From Blastococcus sp. CT_GayMR19 (GTDB lineage: Bacteria; Actinomycetota; Actinomycetes; Mycobacteriales; Geodermatophilaceae): DNA of 64,000 nucleotides. The notes beneath the pieces were generated by a model that searched no databases, was not told the origin of the DNA, and was given only the letters and a program-made list of their open reading frames with translations. Positions 8,793 through 17,251 of this stretch are shown piece by piece. The stretch spans positions 372,001-436,000 of the forward strand of contig NZ_SPQL01000001.1 in NCBI RefSeq assembly GCF_004570385.1, written 5' to 3'. The translations under genes and the position numbers were made by a program. The first letter of the stretch is position 1. Each line of letters begins with the position of its first letter.

Positions 8793-9895
8793 CGGGCCTC
8801 CCCCGCCACGCCCGGCTGGGACGATGCCGCCCGGCGCTGATGACGAGGTTGCGGCACGGCCGGCATCAACAGTTCGACCAGCGACCGGCCCGCATCCGTC
8901 ACCGCCTTGGGCAACCGGTCACCAGTCAGACCGGCAATCTGCAGTCGTCGGTCGACCGGAACTCGGAGCACCCGGCCCCGCGACCGCAACTCGCGAAGCC
9001 GCGGACCTAAGGTGGCCTTCACCGCCTGGGGCCAGCGCGCCGGGCCCACGACGGCCACCACAACCGGCTGCTCGGCCAGCTGGCTCAGCACGTGCTCGGT
9101 CAGTCGCATCCCGGGCACGGTCGGACGGCAGACGACGACGGTGCGCGTGCGGTCGGCGGCCAGTCGAGACAGGTCCTCCGGAGCAGGCAGCCCGAGATCG
9201 AGGACAGTGACCGCCGGTTCCTCGCTGCTCTGGAGGAACGGCCAGCCGCAAGGCTCCACGTCCGCGACGCGGCGGTCGATCGTGACGCGGTCGCGGGAGC
9301 CACGTTGCCAGGCGCCGGCGGCGTCGGTGCCCAGCTCCGCCGACGCCGCGGCAATCAGCCCCGACCGTCGGGGATGTGCAGTCTCCACCAGATGCACGCG
9401 CCGGTCGGTGGCCGCGGCGTCGCTGATGGCCAGCGCCACCGTGGAGGCGCCGGCACCCGCGTGTGCCGCTACGACCGTGATCCAGTCGGCCGCCAGCGCG
9501 TCGCTGTCACGCCTGCCTGCTACGGCCGCGGGCACGCTGTCACCCCTGCTCGCGCCTCGCTGTGGCGCTCTCTCACCGCTGCCCGCCCACCGCTCGCCGT
9601 GCGTGTCGTCTCGAGCCGGGGGCGCCGTCCTGTCCCCGTCCCTCCGGCAGTAGCGCGGGGCCTGTACCGGCGCACCCGTCGGGACAGAGCTCTCGGGCAC
9701 GTAGGACTCGTGGAGACGCGTCGGCGCGGCCAGCCTCCTTGCGGCGGCTTGCGGACGGCGGGCACGCAGCTCGCGGAAAGCCTGCTGAATCTCCACGACC
9801 GACAGCAGTCGGTCCTCGGGGTCGATGGCGCCGCCGTTGGCCAAACCGCCCGTCGGGGCGCTGGCTTCATCGACGGCCTGCGGCAGTGGGCTCAC
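8789..9895 (-). CDS. MinD/ParA-like protein with degenerate P-loop (conjugation operon)
   Basis: The 368-residue protein has a disordered N-terminal third rich in Arg, Ala and Pro, then a Rossmann-like domain from about residue 138. The would-be Walker A is AHAGAGAST (144-152). It keeps the glycines but lacks both lysines of a deviant Walker A, so ATP hydrolysis is doubtful. A Walker B-like VTVLDLGLP follows. Proteins of this sort occur in actinobacterial conjugation loci, where they may guide the secretion apparatus. GTG at 9895 overlaps the upstream stop by four bases. Confidence 0.6.
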   Translation of the reverse strand: MSPLPQAVDEASAPTGGLANGGAIDPEDRLLSVVEIQQAFRELRARRPQAAARRLAAPTRLHESYVPESSVPTGAPVQAPRYCRRDGDRTAPPARDDTHGERWAGSGERAPQRGASRGDSVPAAVAGRRDSDALAADWITVVAAHAGAGASTVALAISDAAATDRRVHLVETAHPRRSGLIAAASAELGTDAAGAWQRGSRDRVTIDRRVADVEPCGWPFLQSSEEPAVTVLDLGLPAPEDLSRLAADRTRTVVVCRPTVPGMRLTEHVLSQLAEQPVVVAVVGPARWPQAVKATLGPRLRELRSRGRVLRVPVDRRLQIAGLTGDRLPKAVTDAGRSLVELLMPAVPQPRHQRRAASSQPGVAGEAR

Positions 9896-10089
9896 GCGAC
9901 GGCCGCCAGGTACTGCGGAGCCACGCCGCGCAAGGCGGTCAGCGTGCGGCTCCGCCGGCGGTACAGCGTGCGCGTCGTGATGCCGTATGCGGAGGCGATC
10001 TTCTGGTCGGCGCGCCGGCGTTGCCGGTCGCGGCTGCACTCGGTGGCGATCAGCAGTGCGACGTCCTCGGCGCCGACCCCTGACCGCAC
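9892..10089 (-). CDS. HTH (sigma-like region 4) C-terminal piece, probably joined to the upstream gene by a frameshift
   Basis: From a possible GTG at 10089 this frame encodes 65 residues: VRSGVGAEDVALLIATE, then a basic helix-turn-helix (KIASAYGITTRTLYRRRSR), as in sigma-factor region 4 or LuxR-type DNA-binding ends. It overlaps the 3' end of the upstream gene by 40 nt in the -1 frame. Read together across a run of four Gs (10092-10095), the two frames give a continuous protein, DVVDLLQ followed by GAVRSGVGAED. It may be the frameshifted C-terminus of that gene, or a small coupled gene. Confidence 0.55.
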   Translation of the reverse strand: MRSGVGAEDVALLIATECSRDRQRRRADQKIASAYGITTRTLYRRRSRTLTALRGVAPQYLAAVA

Positions 10090-10646
10090 CGCCCCTGCAG
10101 CAGGTCGACGACGTCGAGGTCCTCCCCCTCGCCGGCGGTGGAAGATGCAATCCCAGTGATGTCCCCGGTGGCGGTCAGGACCTCGACCCGGTCGGGGTGG
10201 TACCGGCTGCTGGGGCGCAGCTCGGCGAGTACCGCCCGCCGGGTCTCGGCGCGCAGGTTCGCCGCGATCGCCCGAGGCCGGCGTTGCCATGGATAGCAGC
10301 GGATCTGGCAAGCGAGTTCGCCGACGACCACGGCGAGAATGTCGGGGTTGAGATCTGTGAGCTGCCTGGCCATCGTCCGCACCAGCCCGCTGAGCAGGTG
10401 AAGCGTCAGCAGCAGCGCGTCGTCGTCGCGGCCACCGTTCACAGCGGCCAACCGGACCAGCGCGGCGAGCACGACGTCGGGGCGATCGTCCGCGCCGCCC
10501 TCGGCCCAGACGGCGAGCAGGTCATGGACGCTGCTCAGCCCGGCCAGAGCTGGCTCGGTGGCTGCCCAGCGGACGAGGATGGCCTCGTCGTCCAGGCGTG
10601 CGGCGAGCGCCGGCCAGCTGCCGACGATGGTGGGGTCGTGGAACAT
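10050..10646 (-). CDS. First gene of the conjugation operon; helical protein, probably regulator N-terminal part
   Basis: The 198-residue product has no signal or membrane segment and is helical with alternating acidic and hydrophobic stretches. I chose the ATG at 10646 because GGAGG lies 8 nt upstream; an in-frame ATG at 10664 lacks a ribosome site. The last 13 codons after DLLQ look like out-of-frame sequence, and the next frame supplies a helix-turn-helix, so the intact protein was or is about 260 residues with a C-terminal DNA-binding domain. As first gene of the operon it is a likely transcriptional regulator of transfer. The family is not identified. Confidence 0.6.
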   Translation of the reverse strand: MFHDPTIVGSWPALAARLDDEAILVRWAATEPALAGLSSVHDLLAVWAEGGADDRPDVVLAALVRLAAVNGGRDDDALLLTLHLLSGLVRTMARQLTDLNPDILAVVVGELACQIRCYPWQRRPRAIAANLRAETRRAVLAELRPSSRYHPDRVEVLTATGDITGIASSTAGEGEDLDVVDLLQGRCGQGSAPRTSHC

Positions 10647-10707
10647 GTGCGGGTCCTCCGGCATCGCTGTGATGCCGTCGACGCTCTGCAGAGACGTTCA
10701 ACGAGTC

Positions 10708-10832
10708 GTCACCCCCAGCAGGGGTGACAGAGGGCGGTCACGTCACTGCGTGACCGGCGCTGCCCCGCTACCGCATCCCGGGACACTCTGAATCCCGCGG
10801 CGAGGGTGACGGAGCGAGCAGCGAGGGGTGAC
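10708..10832. promoter_or_regulatory. Cluster of GGGTGAC repeats and palindromes upstream of the conjugation operon
   Basis: The gene-free stretch 10647-10946 holds repeated GGGTGAC-type words. A perfect inverted repeat GTCACCCC/GGGGTGAC (10708-10715, 10721-10728; 5-nt loop) is followed by a second one, GGTCACG/CGTGACC (10736-10742, 10749-10755). Further direct copies lie at 10804-10810 and 10825-10832. The site lies between the start of the transfer operon (minus strand) and the end of the HEPN-like gene, which suits an operator for the operon regulator or, less likely, part of an oriT. Function is inferred. Confidence 0.5.
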
Positions 10833-10946
10833 GCATGCGAGATGCGACGACTGAGGCGCCCTGATCCGCTCGCAGCACCCTGGCACGCGTGTAACCCGGA
10901 AGCCGATCCTCAACCGGTCGCCGCGACACCGCCGCTTATGGGAGCG

Positions 10947-11552
10947 CTACTCCGATGCGGGCAGCCCGGCGAGGTACGCATCGATGCACATCTGCAGAAC
11001 CGCAAGCGACAGTGGCGTCACCTCGTCGAGGTCGACGTCCCCGAACTCCTCAAAGGAGCCGATGTCCTTCTCGACGCTTGTCCAAAAGCGCCGGATAGCC
11101 CGCAAGATCGCAAGCGCGTCGGTCAATAGCTCGACGTCAGGCTCGAAGTCCGGGTCGACGATGTACTTGATCAGTTCGTGGCTGAGTTCGTGGCGGTGGG
11201 CGTAGATGTCGTCCAGCCGGTCAGCCTCGTCCAGCGTGATTGCGTCGCCTTCGACCAGCCACAGCAGTGACGCCCGAAATCTATCCTTGGGCGCCTTGGC
11301 CAACACGTCGTCTGCGTATCGCGACTCGTCGTAGACCGTGGTCCCGCGTTCGATGCCCCGCCAGTAGAACTCATGCACCTCGTCGAGCACCGCGACCTTG
11401 ATCATCTCGTGAGTCATTTGGTAGAGCCCTGCGAAGCCAAGGGTGGCCCGGATGGCGTTGGGTTCAAGCTTGGCCTCCAGTCGCCGCCGGTAAGCCTCCG
11501 GATCCCGGTTCCCGATCTTCACACCCTCAGTGTCCGGGATGGGCTCAGTCAA
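10947..11552 (-). CDS. HEPN-like hypothetical protein
   Basis: The product is up to 201 residues and predominantly helical, without membrane segments. It carries AHRHELSHELIKY, which fits the R-x4-H motif of HEPN nucleases (R and H separated by HELS). HEPN proteins are common RNases in toxin-antitoxin and antiphage systems. No antitoxin-like partner of the minimal-nucleotidyltransferase type lies next to it. The start is uncertain: TTG at 11552, or GTG at 11524 if the first nine codons are untranslated. The assignment rests on one short motif and could be coincidental. Confidence 0.55.
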   Translation of the reverse strand: MTEPIPDTEGVKIGNRDPEAYRRRLEAKLEPNAIRATLGFAGLYQMTHEMIKVAVLDEVHEFYWRGIERGTTVYDESRYADDVLAKAPKDRFRASLLWLVEGDAITLDEADRLDDIYAHRHELSHELIKYIVDPDFEPDVELLTDALAILRAIRRFWTSVEKDIGSFEEFGDVDLDEVTPLSLAVLQMCIDAYLAGLPASE

Positions 11553-11564
11553 GTCGCTCGGTTA

Positions 11565-11766
11565 CCGGAAACCCAACCCGCTACGACGACGGTCGCGCAG
11601 ACCACGTGGGCTGCGACGCCGGTGTCCCGCAGGGGATCCCCATGCGGGGCAGGCAGACGACGTCGAGTGGCTGTCTCCAGCTGACCCGCTCGCCGGTTCC
11701 CTGCGGGATGCTGACACACGGCTACTTGGACCGCGCGTACTTCGTCGTAGCGGGTTCGGCTTCCGA
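11565..11766. repeat. 202-bp segment bounded by 25-bp imperfect inverted repeats
   Basis: The word CCGGAAACCCAACCCGCTAC (continuing GACGA) at 11565-11589 recurs in inverted form at 11742-11766 with 22 of 25 positions identical. The 152 bp between them encodes nothing convincing. I see no target-site duplication and no transposase, so this could be a small non-autonomous element remnant or a paired regulatory site. The whole gene-free stretch 11553-12089 between the HEPN-like gene and the nuclease gene holds otherwise only the divergent upstream regions. Confidence 0.5.
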
Positions 11767-12089
11767 GACGTCCGGACGTGCCGATGTGCGGTCGATGCTG
11801 CTGCCCCTCCTAAAGAGCAGAACGGGCGCTTCTGGTCGCGGGCAGGTGGGCGGCGCGCGATCAGCGGCATGAGCGCACTGTCGGGAGCGCACGCCGCATG
11901 CATCGCGCGGTGCCCGAGAGCGGACCCCGCCGACCGTCGCTCACCCCGCAGGCAGGCACACGCGACACTTCGGCTACGGGATGATGGGACCGTGACGACG
12001 ACGCTCCCACGCCCGCACGTTGCAGTGGGGTGTCCGCTCGCCGTCGACCTCGTGCAGGTACCCGCGACCCGATCTGCGGGTCAGCACCT

Positions 12090-13019
12090 GTGACGACTCC
12101 CGACGCGCCCGCAGCACCGCCCCCGGCACCCGCCCCGGCCGGTCCGACGCCTGCGCAGTCTGAGGAGTTCGCTCGAACCAACAACCGCCTGACAGTCGGT
12201 GACTACCTGCCACGAGCGTTCCACGACGGCTCCGCTGCTGCAGGCAAGTGCGAATGGAGTTCACACGTCGCCGTCAGCCTCACCCCCGGGGAGGCCGGCG
12301 CGCTCGCCTGGGTGCTCATCGACACAATCATGCGGGCCCGCTTCGGGCCCGCCACCGCCCTGCACGACACGTGGAGGCAGCACACACTCGCGGGCACCAA
12401 GATCCCGTCGCCGACCAACCGCACCATCGCGTCGTTCGTCGAGCCGGTGTTCGGACTGCCCAACGCCGAGAAGAGCGAGCATCACCTGCACGGGCACGTC
12501 GGCGAGTGGCTCTGGCACCTGCTCACGAAGGACAACCGCGCCGTCCGGGTCCAGCCCGACCCGAAGGGTGACGTCACCGACGCCGGCGGCGACGGCTTCT
12601 CGATCTACGAGACAGGCACGGGCGCGCTGCGGTTCCGGCTCTGGGAGAGCAAGAAGAACACCGGTTCCGGGCCGCTTTCCACGACCCTGAACGCCGCCTA
12701 CACGCAGCTTGCCGAGGCCGGTCAGCGGTACGTGGCCAAGATCGTCGGCACGTTCGCACAGGTCTCGAACGACACCTCCGACGAGATGATGACTTTCATC
12801 ACCGAGGTGCCTGATGCATGGGTCCAAGGTGACGAGCTCGTCGGCGTCGGCGTAATGCTCGCGACGCACCAGGCGCTGCCCAAGACGCCGTTCACGAATA
12901 TGGCGGCCAAGCTGCCTCTGCTCGACAAGCCAGGTCAGCTGCGCGGCCTCGCCACGAGCATCAGCTGCTACGACGCGCTCGCCAAGACGGTGAGGAGGTA
13001 CGCGTGGACCGCGCTCTAG
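12090..13019 (+). CDS. HamA/AbpA-like PD-(D/E)XK nuclease of a Hachiman-type defence pair
   Basis: The 309-residue protein begins with a Pro/Ala-rich tail, then a globular domain. The pattern HVGEWLW (E139), GGDGF (D168) and LWESKK (E186, K188) matches the order of catalytic residues in the PD-(D/E)XK fold and the RGE / GxDG / ESK pattern I recall for DUF1837 proteins (HamA, AbpA). In such systems the nuclease is held by the helicase partner and released when phage DNA is sensed. It overlaps the helicase gene by 16 nt. The start is uncertain: GTG 12090 has no clear ribosome site, and an ATG at 12030 is also in frame. Confidence 0.7.
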   Translation: MTTPDAPAAPPPAPAPAGPTPAQSEEFARTNNRLTVGDYLPRAFHDGSAAAGKCEWSSHVAVSLTPGEAGALAWVLIDTIMRARFGPATALHDTWRQHTLAGTKIPSPTNRTIASFVEPVFGLPNAEKSEHHLHGHVGEWLWHLLTKDNRAVRVQPDPKGDVTDAGGDGFSIYETGTGALRFRLWESKKNTGSGPLSTTLNAAYTQLAEAGQRYVAKIVGTFAQVSNDTSDEMMTFITEVPDAWVQGDELVGVGVMLATHQALPKTPFTNMAAKLPLLDKPGQLRGLATSISCYDALAKTVRRYAWTAL

Positions 13020-16000
13020 CCAGAGAACATCTCATTGGCGCGTTCGGCGACGTCCAGCTTAGCGAGCTCCCCACCGTCGCCGAGCTGACCGACCTCATCG
13101 CCGAGCTCGAGATCGAGCTCGTACGCGGCCTCACCGAAACCGGGTTCCGAGCCGACCTCTCACCGCTGCGACGCTCCGCGTGGTACCTGCACGGCATCGC
13201 CTCGACCGCCGAGACGTCTCGGTACCCAGCGGAGCAGCGCCGCCGTGCGTTCGCCGTCAGCGCTCACGTCCTCGACCTCCTCCTGGAGGACCCGGCCGAG
13301 ACAGGCCGGGTCCGGCTGGCCACCGCGTTCGCCGCGCAGGTCGGGTACCACCGCGCCGACGAGACCCCGAACGCCGGCGCCGTCCACCGCAAGCTCCGTG
13401 ACGTTCTGACAGAGCCTGCCGAGTTCACCGAGAGCGGAGACGTCGCGCTGCATGCCGGGATCCTGTTCCTCGGATTCGAGATGACCACGCTCAACCGGCA
13501 CCTGCGCACGTGGGCGACCACCGCGGCTGCGCTGACGCGCGGCGCCCAGCTCGGCAGCCTCGACGGGACCATGTTCGGCCCGACGCAGCGGCTCCTACGG
13601 GGCATCGCCGACCTCGTCACGTACCTGCGTGAAGGCAGTACCGACGCGCTCGGGGCCGCCCGCGGCCACCTACTGCTCGTCGTCCGTGCCGAGGTCGGTC
13701 TCAGCGACCTGGACACCCGCTGGGTCGCCGGGCACCTACTCGGCCTGGCGGACGGGCTCAGCGAAGGCAGCGTATGGGCGGTGCTTCCACCGGACGTCCC
13801 CGCGGCCGTGAAGCAGGCGTTCACGCTAGACCGGCAGCCAGTCCTGACGCTCTGGCCGCCGCAGCGCAGCCTGGTCGCCCACCCGACGATCAGTCCACTC
13901 AGCCTGGCGACGTCGAGGCTGCTCGTGTCTGTCCCGACGAGTGCTGGCAAGACGCTGCTCGCGCAGTTGATCATCTGTGCGCACATGGCACAGGACAACC
14001 GGGATGTCTGCTACGTGACGCCGCTTCGCAGCCTCGGGCGGGAGATGCGCCAGGCGCTCCGGTCCCGGCTGAGGTACCTCGACCGTCGGCTCGGCGCAGA
14101 TCTCCCCGACGGCTTCGGCACGTGGGACCTCACCAGCGGCGGCCTGCAAAACACAGACGAGAGCTCCGGCCAGCTTCCGCAAGTCGAGGTGATGACGCCC
14201 GAGCGACTCATGAACGCGCTGCGGCAGTCACCGCAGGAGGTCCTGAGCCGGTTCAGCCTGTTCATCATCGACGAGGCGCACCTCATCGCTCAGTCCGGCG
14301 GCCGCGGACTGCTGCTCGAAGGGCTGCTGTCCCTGTTGGACGCCAGCGGCGCAAGGCTGATGCTGCTCTCCGGCGTCATGGGAAACGCCGCGTCCCTCGC
14401 AGCGTGGACGTCGGCCGGGCAGGGAGAGGTGCTGTTCACCGACGACTGGCGCGCGCCACGACGGCTACACGTGCTCACGGCTACTGACAAGATCGAGGCG
14501 AGCCGTGCCGTCGTCCCCGGTCGCCGTGGTGCGGCGGACAAGACCCGGTACGACCTGCGTGCCCACCTCGCGGTCCGCCCGACAAGCGCGACCGAGCAGC
14601 ACCTGGTCACCAGCGACGACACCCCGATCGGTCAGCTCGTCATCGGCGCCGACAACCGGCGCAGAACCGGGCCAGGCAACACGTCCCCCGCGTACGTGAC
14701 GACGGCCAGGACAGCCACGCTGCTGCTCCGGGCCGGCAGCCTGCTGATGGTCGTCACCCAGCGAGCCACGGCACGCGACGCAGCGAAGGTAATGGCTGCC
14801 GAGCTGGACGACGAACCGCGGTCGCAGGGCCTCGCTGATGCGCTCGCCGCACGGCTCGGTGTCGACCACCCCCTGGTCGGCTGTGTCCGCAAGGGCGTGG
14901 CGTACCACCACGCCGGTCTGCCCGTCGAGGTACAGGAAGCCGTCGAGGACGCGATCCGCAGCGAGACGATTAGGGCGGTCGTCGCAACGAGCACCCTCAC
15001 CGACGGCGTGAATCTCCCCGTCCGAACCGTCGTCATAGCGACGACCGAGTACGACGGCCAAGATCCTGGTCAACGGTTGTCTGCCGCGCAGCTGCTCAAC
15101 GCTGTCGGCCGTGCCGGCCGCGCCGGCAAGGAGTCCGAGGGCTGGATCGTGCTCGCTCTGCAGAAGCCCCTGGAAGGCAGCGACTTCGATCGGCTGACGC
15201 CCGCACCGAGCGACTTGGAGGTCCGTTCGACCCTGGCTGGCGACACAGCTCTCGCCGCCCTCGCCGAAGCAGAAGCACTGGTGGCACAGACGCAGGACGC
15301 GATTCTGCAACTGCCTCCTGACCGGGAGACGGGCGGCTTCGTCAACTACATCTGGTTGATTCTCCACGTCCTCGAGCTCGTCCCGGACCTCGCCAACACC
15401 CGCACTTGGCAGGACGTCGTCAGGCGACTGTTCGCCTTCACTCAGCTCCCTGATGACCTGAAGTCGCGGTGGTTGGCACTCGCCGACGTCGTCGCTGCGC
15501 GGTACGCGCAGACCCCGCAGGCGTCCCGCCGTCGCTGGGCGCAGGCCGGGACGAGTCTCGGATCAGCTGCGGTGATCGAGTCGATCGCCGCAGCTCTCGC
15601 CGACCAAGTACAGCTCCTTGGCGGCCTCGGTGAGCGCTCGCTCGACGAGACCCTCGACGTTCTCGCCGAGCAGGACGTGTACGTACAACTGCTGCAGCTG
15701 CCAGAGGCGACCAAGCAGTGGCGCTTTCGGATGTCACCCCGAGGTGCCCCCGTCGAGGTTGACGCCGACTCAGTCGTTCGTGACTGGATCGCCGGTCGTG
15801 ACCTCAGCGACCTCGCCGGCACCCACCTCACGGAGGTGACCGACTCGGCGTTCCGGCTTGAGCAGATGGTCGACGGGATCAGTGAGGGGGTGCAGCACTA
15901 TCTGGCGTGGACCGTCGGTCTCGTCATTGCCCAGGCGAACGACATTCTGCTCTCACGCCTGAGCCCGCTGCAGCTGTTGGCGAGCACCGCCGCCCACCTG

Positions 16001-16522
16001 CGGTACGGCGTCGACACCCCGCTTGCCATCGACCTGCTCGTCCGTGATGTGAAGTCCCGGACCCTGGCACGTGACCTCGGCCGGATCGCGCGAGATGGCG
16101 GGCTGGATGAGGTGGGTCTGCGTGAGTACCTCAGCGAGCAACACATCCGCGGGTGGCGCGCTGACCTCGGCGCGACCCCGACCGACGTGCTCGACCTGCT
16201 GCAGTACGTCCAGGGCGGAGACCGGCACAAGCTGGGCGAGATGATGGCGACCGGGTCTGTCACCGCGCAGGCTCGTCTCAGCAGCGGCGACCCCGTCTTG
16301 CGGCCGGCTGCTGAACCCGTGCCGGTGACGATCGTCGCCTCTGACGACGGCGATGAGTTCAGCATCCTGGCCGAGGGCGGCTCGGTTCTCGGTGTGGTTG
16401 TCGCCCGTGATCACGCGGGCGTCGCGGCGGTCCTCGACAGCGGCCTGCTGCTCGAGTTCAGCCTGCAGGGCGCGACGGTGACGATTACGCGCGCAGCGGC
16501 AGGTCAGCTCAGCTTCACCTAG
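13004..16522 (+). CDS. HamB/AbpB-like SF2 (Ski2/Hel308-type) helicase
   Basis: The 1172-residue protein starts at GTG 13004, with GAGGAGG a few bases upstream, inside the end of the nuclease gene. Residues 1-285 are a helical N-terminal region of unknown role. The helicase core follows: PTSAGKT (311-317, the Walker A form typical of Ski2/Hel308 enzymes), DEAH (about 423), an SGVMGNA motif III-like segment, and VGRAGRAG motif VI (about 700). The C-terminal 400 residues are helical and end in a small β-rich domain. With the nuclease upstream it forms a two-gene Hachiman/AbpAB-like antiphage system. Confidence 0.8.
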   Translation: MDRALAREHLIGAFGDVQLSELPTVAELTDLIAELEIELVRGLTETGFRADLSPLRRSAWYLHGIASTAETSRYPAEQRRRAFAVSAHVLDLLLEDPAETGRVRLATAFAAQVGYHRADETPNAGAVHRKLRDVLTEPAEFTESGDVALHAGILFLGFEMTTLNRHLRTWATTAAALTRGAQLGSLDGTMFGPTQRLLRGIADLVTYLREGSTDALGAARGHLLLVVRAEVGLSDLDTRWVAGHLLGLADGLSEGSVWAVLPPDVPAAVKQAFTLDRQPVLTLWPPQRSLVAHPTISPLSLATSRLLVSVPTSAGKTLLAQLIICAHMAQDNRDVCYVTPLRSLGREMRQALRSRLRYLDRRLGADLPDGFGTWDLTSGGLQNTDESSGQLPQVEVMTPERLMNALRQSPQEVLSRFSLFIIDEAHLIAQSGGRGLLLEGLLSLLDASGARLMLLSGVMGNAASLAAWTSAGQGEVLFTDDWRAPRRLHVLTATDKIEASRAVVPGRRGAADKTRYDLRAHLAVRPTSATEQHLVTSDDTPIGQLVIGADNRRRTGPGNTSPAYVTTARTATLLLRAGSLLMVVTQRATARDAAKVMAAELDDEPRSQGLADALAARLGVDHPLVGCVRKGVAYHHAGLPVEVQEAVEDAIRSETIRAVVATSTLTDGVNLPVRTVVIATTEYDGQDPGQRLSAAQLLNAVGRAGRAGKESEGWIVLALQKPLEGSDFDRLTPAPSDLEVRSTLAGDTALAALAEAEALVAQTQDAILQLPPDRETGGFVNYIWLILHVLELVPDLANTRTWQDVVRRLFAFTQLPDDLKSRWLALADVVAARYAQTPQASRRRWAQAGTSLGSAAVIESIAAALADQVQLLGGLGERSLDETLDVLAEQDVYVQLLQLPEATKQWRFRMSPRGAPVEVDADSVVRDWIAGRDLSDLAGTHLTEVTDSAFRLEQMVDGISEGVQHYLAWTVGLVIAQANDILLSRLSPLQLLASTAAHLRYGVDTPLAIDLLVRDVKSRTLARDLGRIARDGGLDEVGLREYLSEQHIRGWRADLGATPTDVLDLLQYVQGGDRHKLGEMMATGSVTAQARLSSGDPVLRPAAEPVPVTIVASDDGDEFSILAEGGSVLGVVVARDHAGVAAVLDSGLLLEFSLQGATVTITRAAAGQLSFT

Positions 16523-16559
16523 GCCAGTCGCGACCCACCACAACGGGTCCGTGAGACGT

Positions 16560-16579
16560 CCGCTCATCGGCATGAGCGG
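16560..16579 (+). terminator. Hairpin downstream of the helicase gene
   Basis: A perfect 8-bp stem CCGCTCAT/ATGAGCGG with loop CGGC lies 38 nt after the helicase stop, between convergent genes. There is no T-run, as often in high-GC actinobacteria. It could stop transcription from the left. The rest of 16523-16799 holds no gene. Confidence 0.4.
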
Positions 16580-16799
16580 TCGACGCGCTGTCGTCGTTCC
16601 CGGCAACGTCGGTGCACGCGGTCCTGTCTGTCGTCCGACCTCGAAACCGGCCAGAAGACCGGATCTGCGCGGACAAGCGTCCCTCCCGAACATCCTCATT
16701 TGCCGCGATCCGCGCGGTCGCTGTTCCGCAGCAGGATCGGCCAACCGGACGGTTGTCAGCAGTGCCTGTCAGGCGATGACGGAGTAGAAGCCGTTTGCC

Positions 16800-17063
16800 T
16801 CACGCAGGCGAACTCGATTCCTTATGGGCGGGCGTCGGCCGCTTCAACCAGTACTCCGTGATGTCGGCTCCCGGCTGCACGCTGACCAGCTGCCACCCTT
16901 GCTCGCCCAGGACATCCAGCTGACGGACGACCGATTCGCTGGACTGTGACTGGTCGAGGTTGACGCTGCCATCGATGTACGCCGGGCCCTGGGCGAGGCT
17001 CAGCATCACCGTGCCGTAGCGGTCCTGCTTGTAGCGAAGGACCGCGTGTTCCCACTTCTCCAT
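16800..17063 (-). CDS. DUF4177-like small protein
   Basis: The 87-residue protein begins MEKWEHAVLRYKQ and has two β-strand-like segments around a LDVLGEQGWQLVSVQPG stretch, then TEYWLKRP. The LxxLGxxGWELVxV...YxLKRP pattern is the hallmark of DUF4177-type single-domain proteins, whose function is unknown. It lies between the two defence systems and is transcribed away from the CBASS operon, convergent with the helicase gene. It may be a cargo gene or a small accessory; nothing in the sequence ties it to defence. Confidence 0.65.
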   Translation of the reverse strand: MEKWEHAVLRYKQDRYGTVMLSLAQGPAYIDGSVNLDQSQSSESVVRQLDVLGEQGWQLVSVQPGADITEYWLKRPTPAHKESSSPA

Positions 17064-17251
17064 GTTCGCGACGTTAGGACGAAACACGGGCACCCACGGA
17101 AGTGGACGGCGGTCGACACGCCGTAGCGAGCGGTGGTCTGGCGTACGTCCGGGCCGACACCCGACGCCGGACCGTGGGGCGCGTGGGGCGGGTGAGGCGC
17201 GTCGCCTGGAACTGTCACCCCCGTCGGGCAGGCTTGGGCCTGGAACGCAGA

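Noticed and set aside
11565-11766. Insertion sequence
   Set aside because: The inverted repeats bound only about 200 bp with no transposase and no target duplication, so it is kept only as a repeat.
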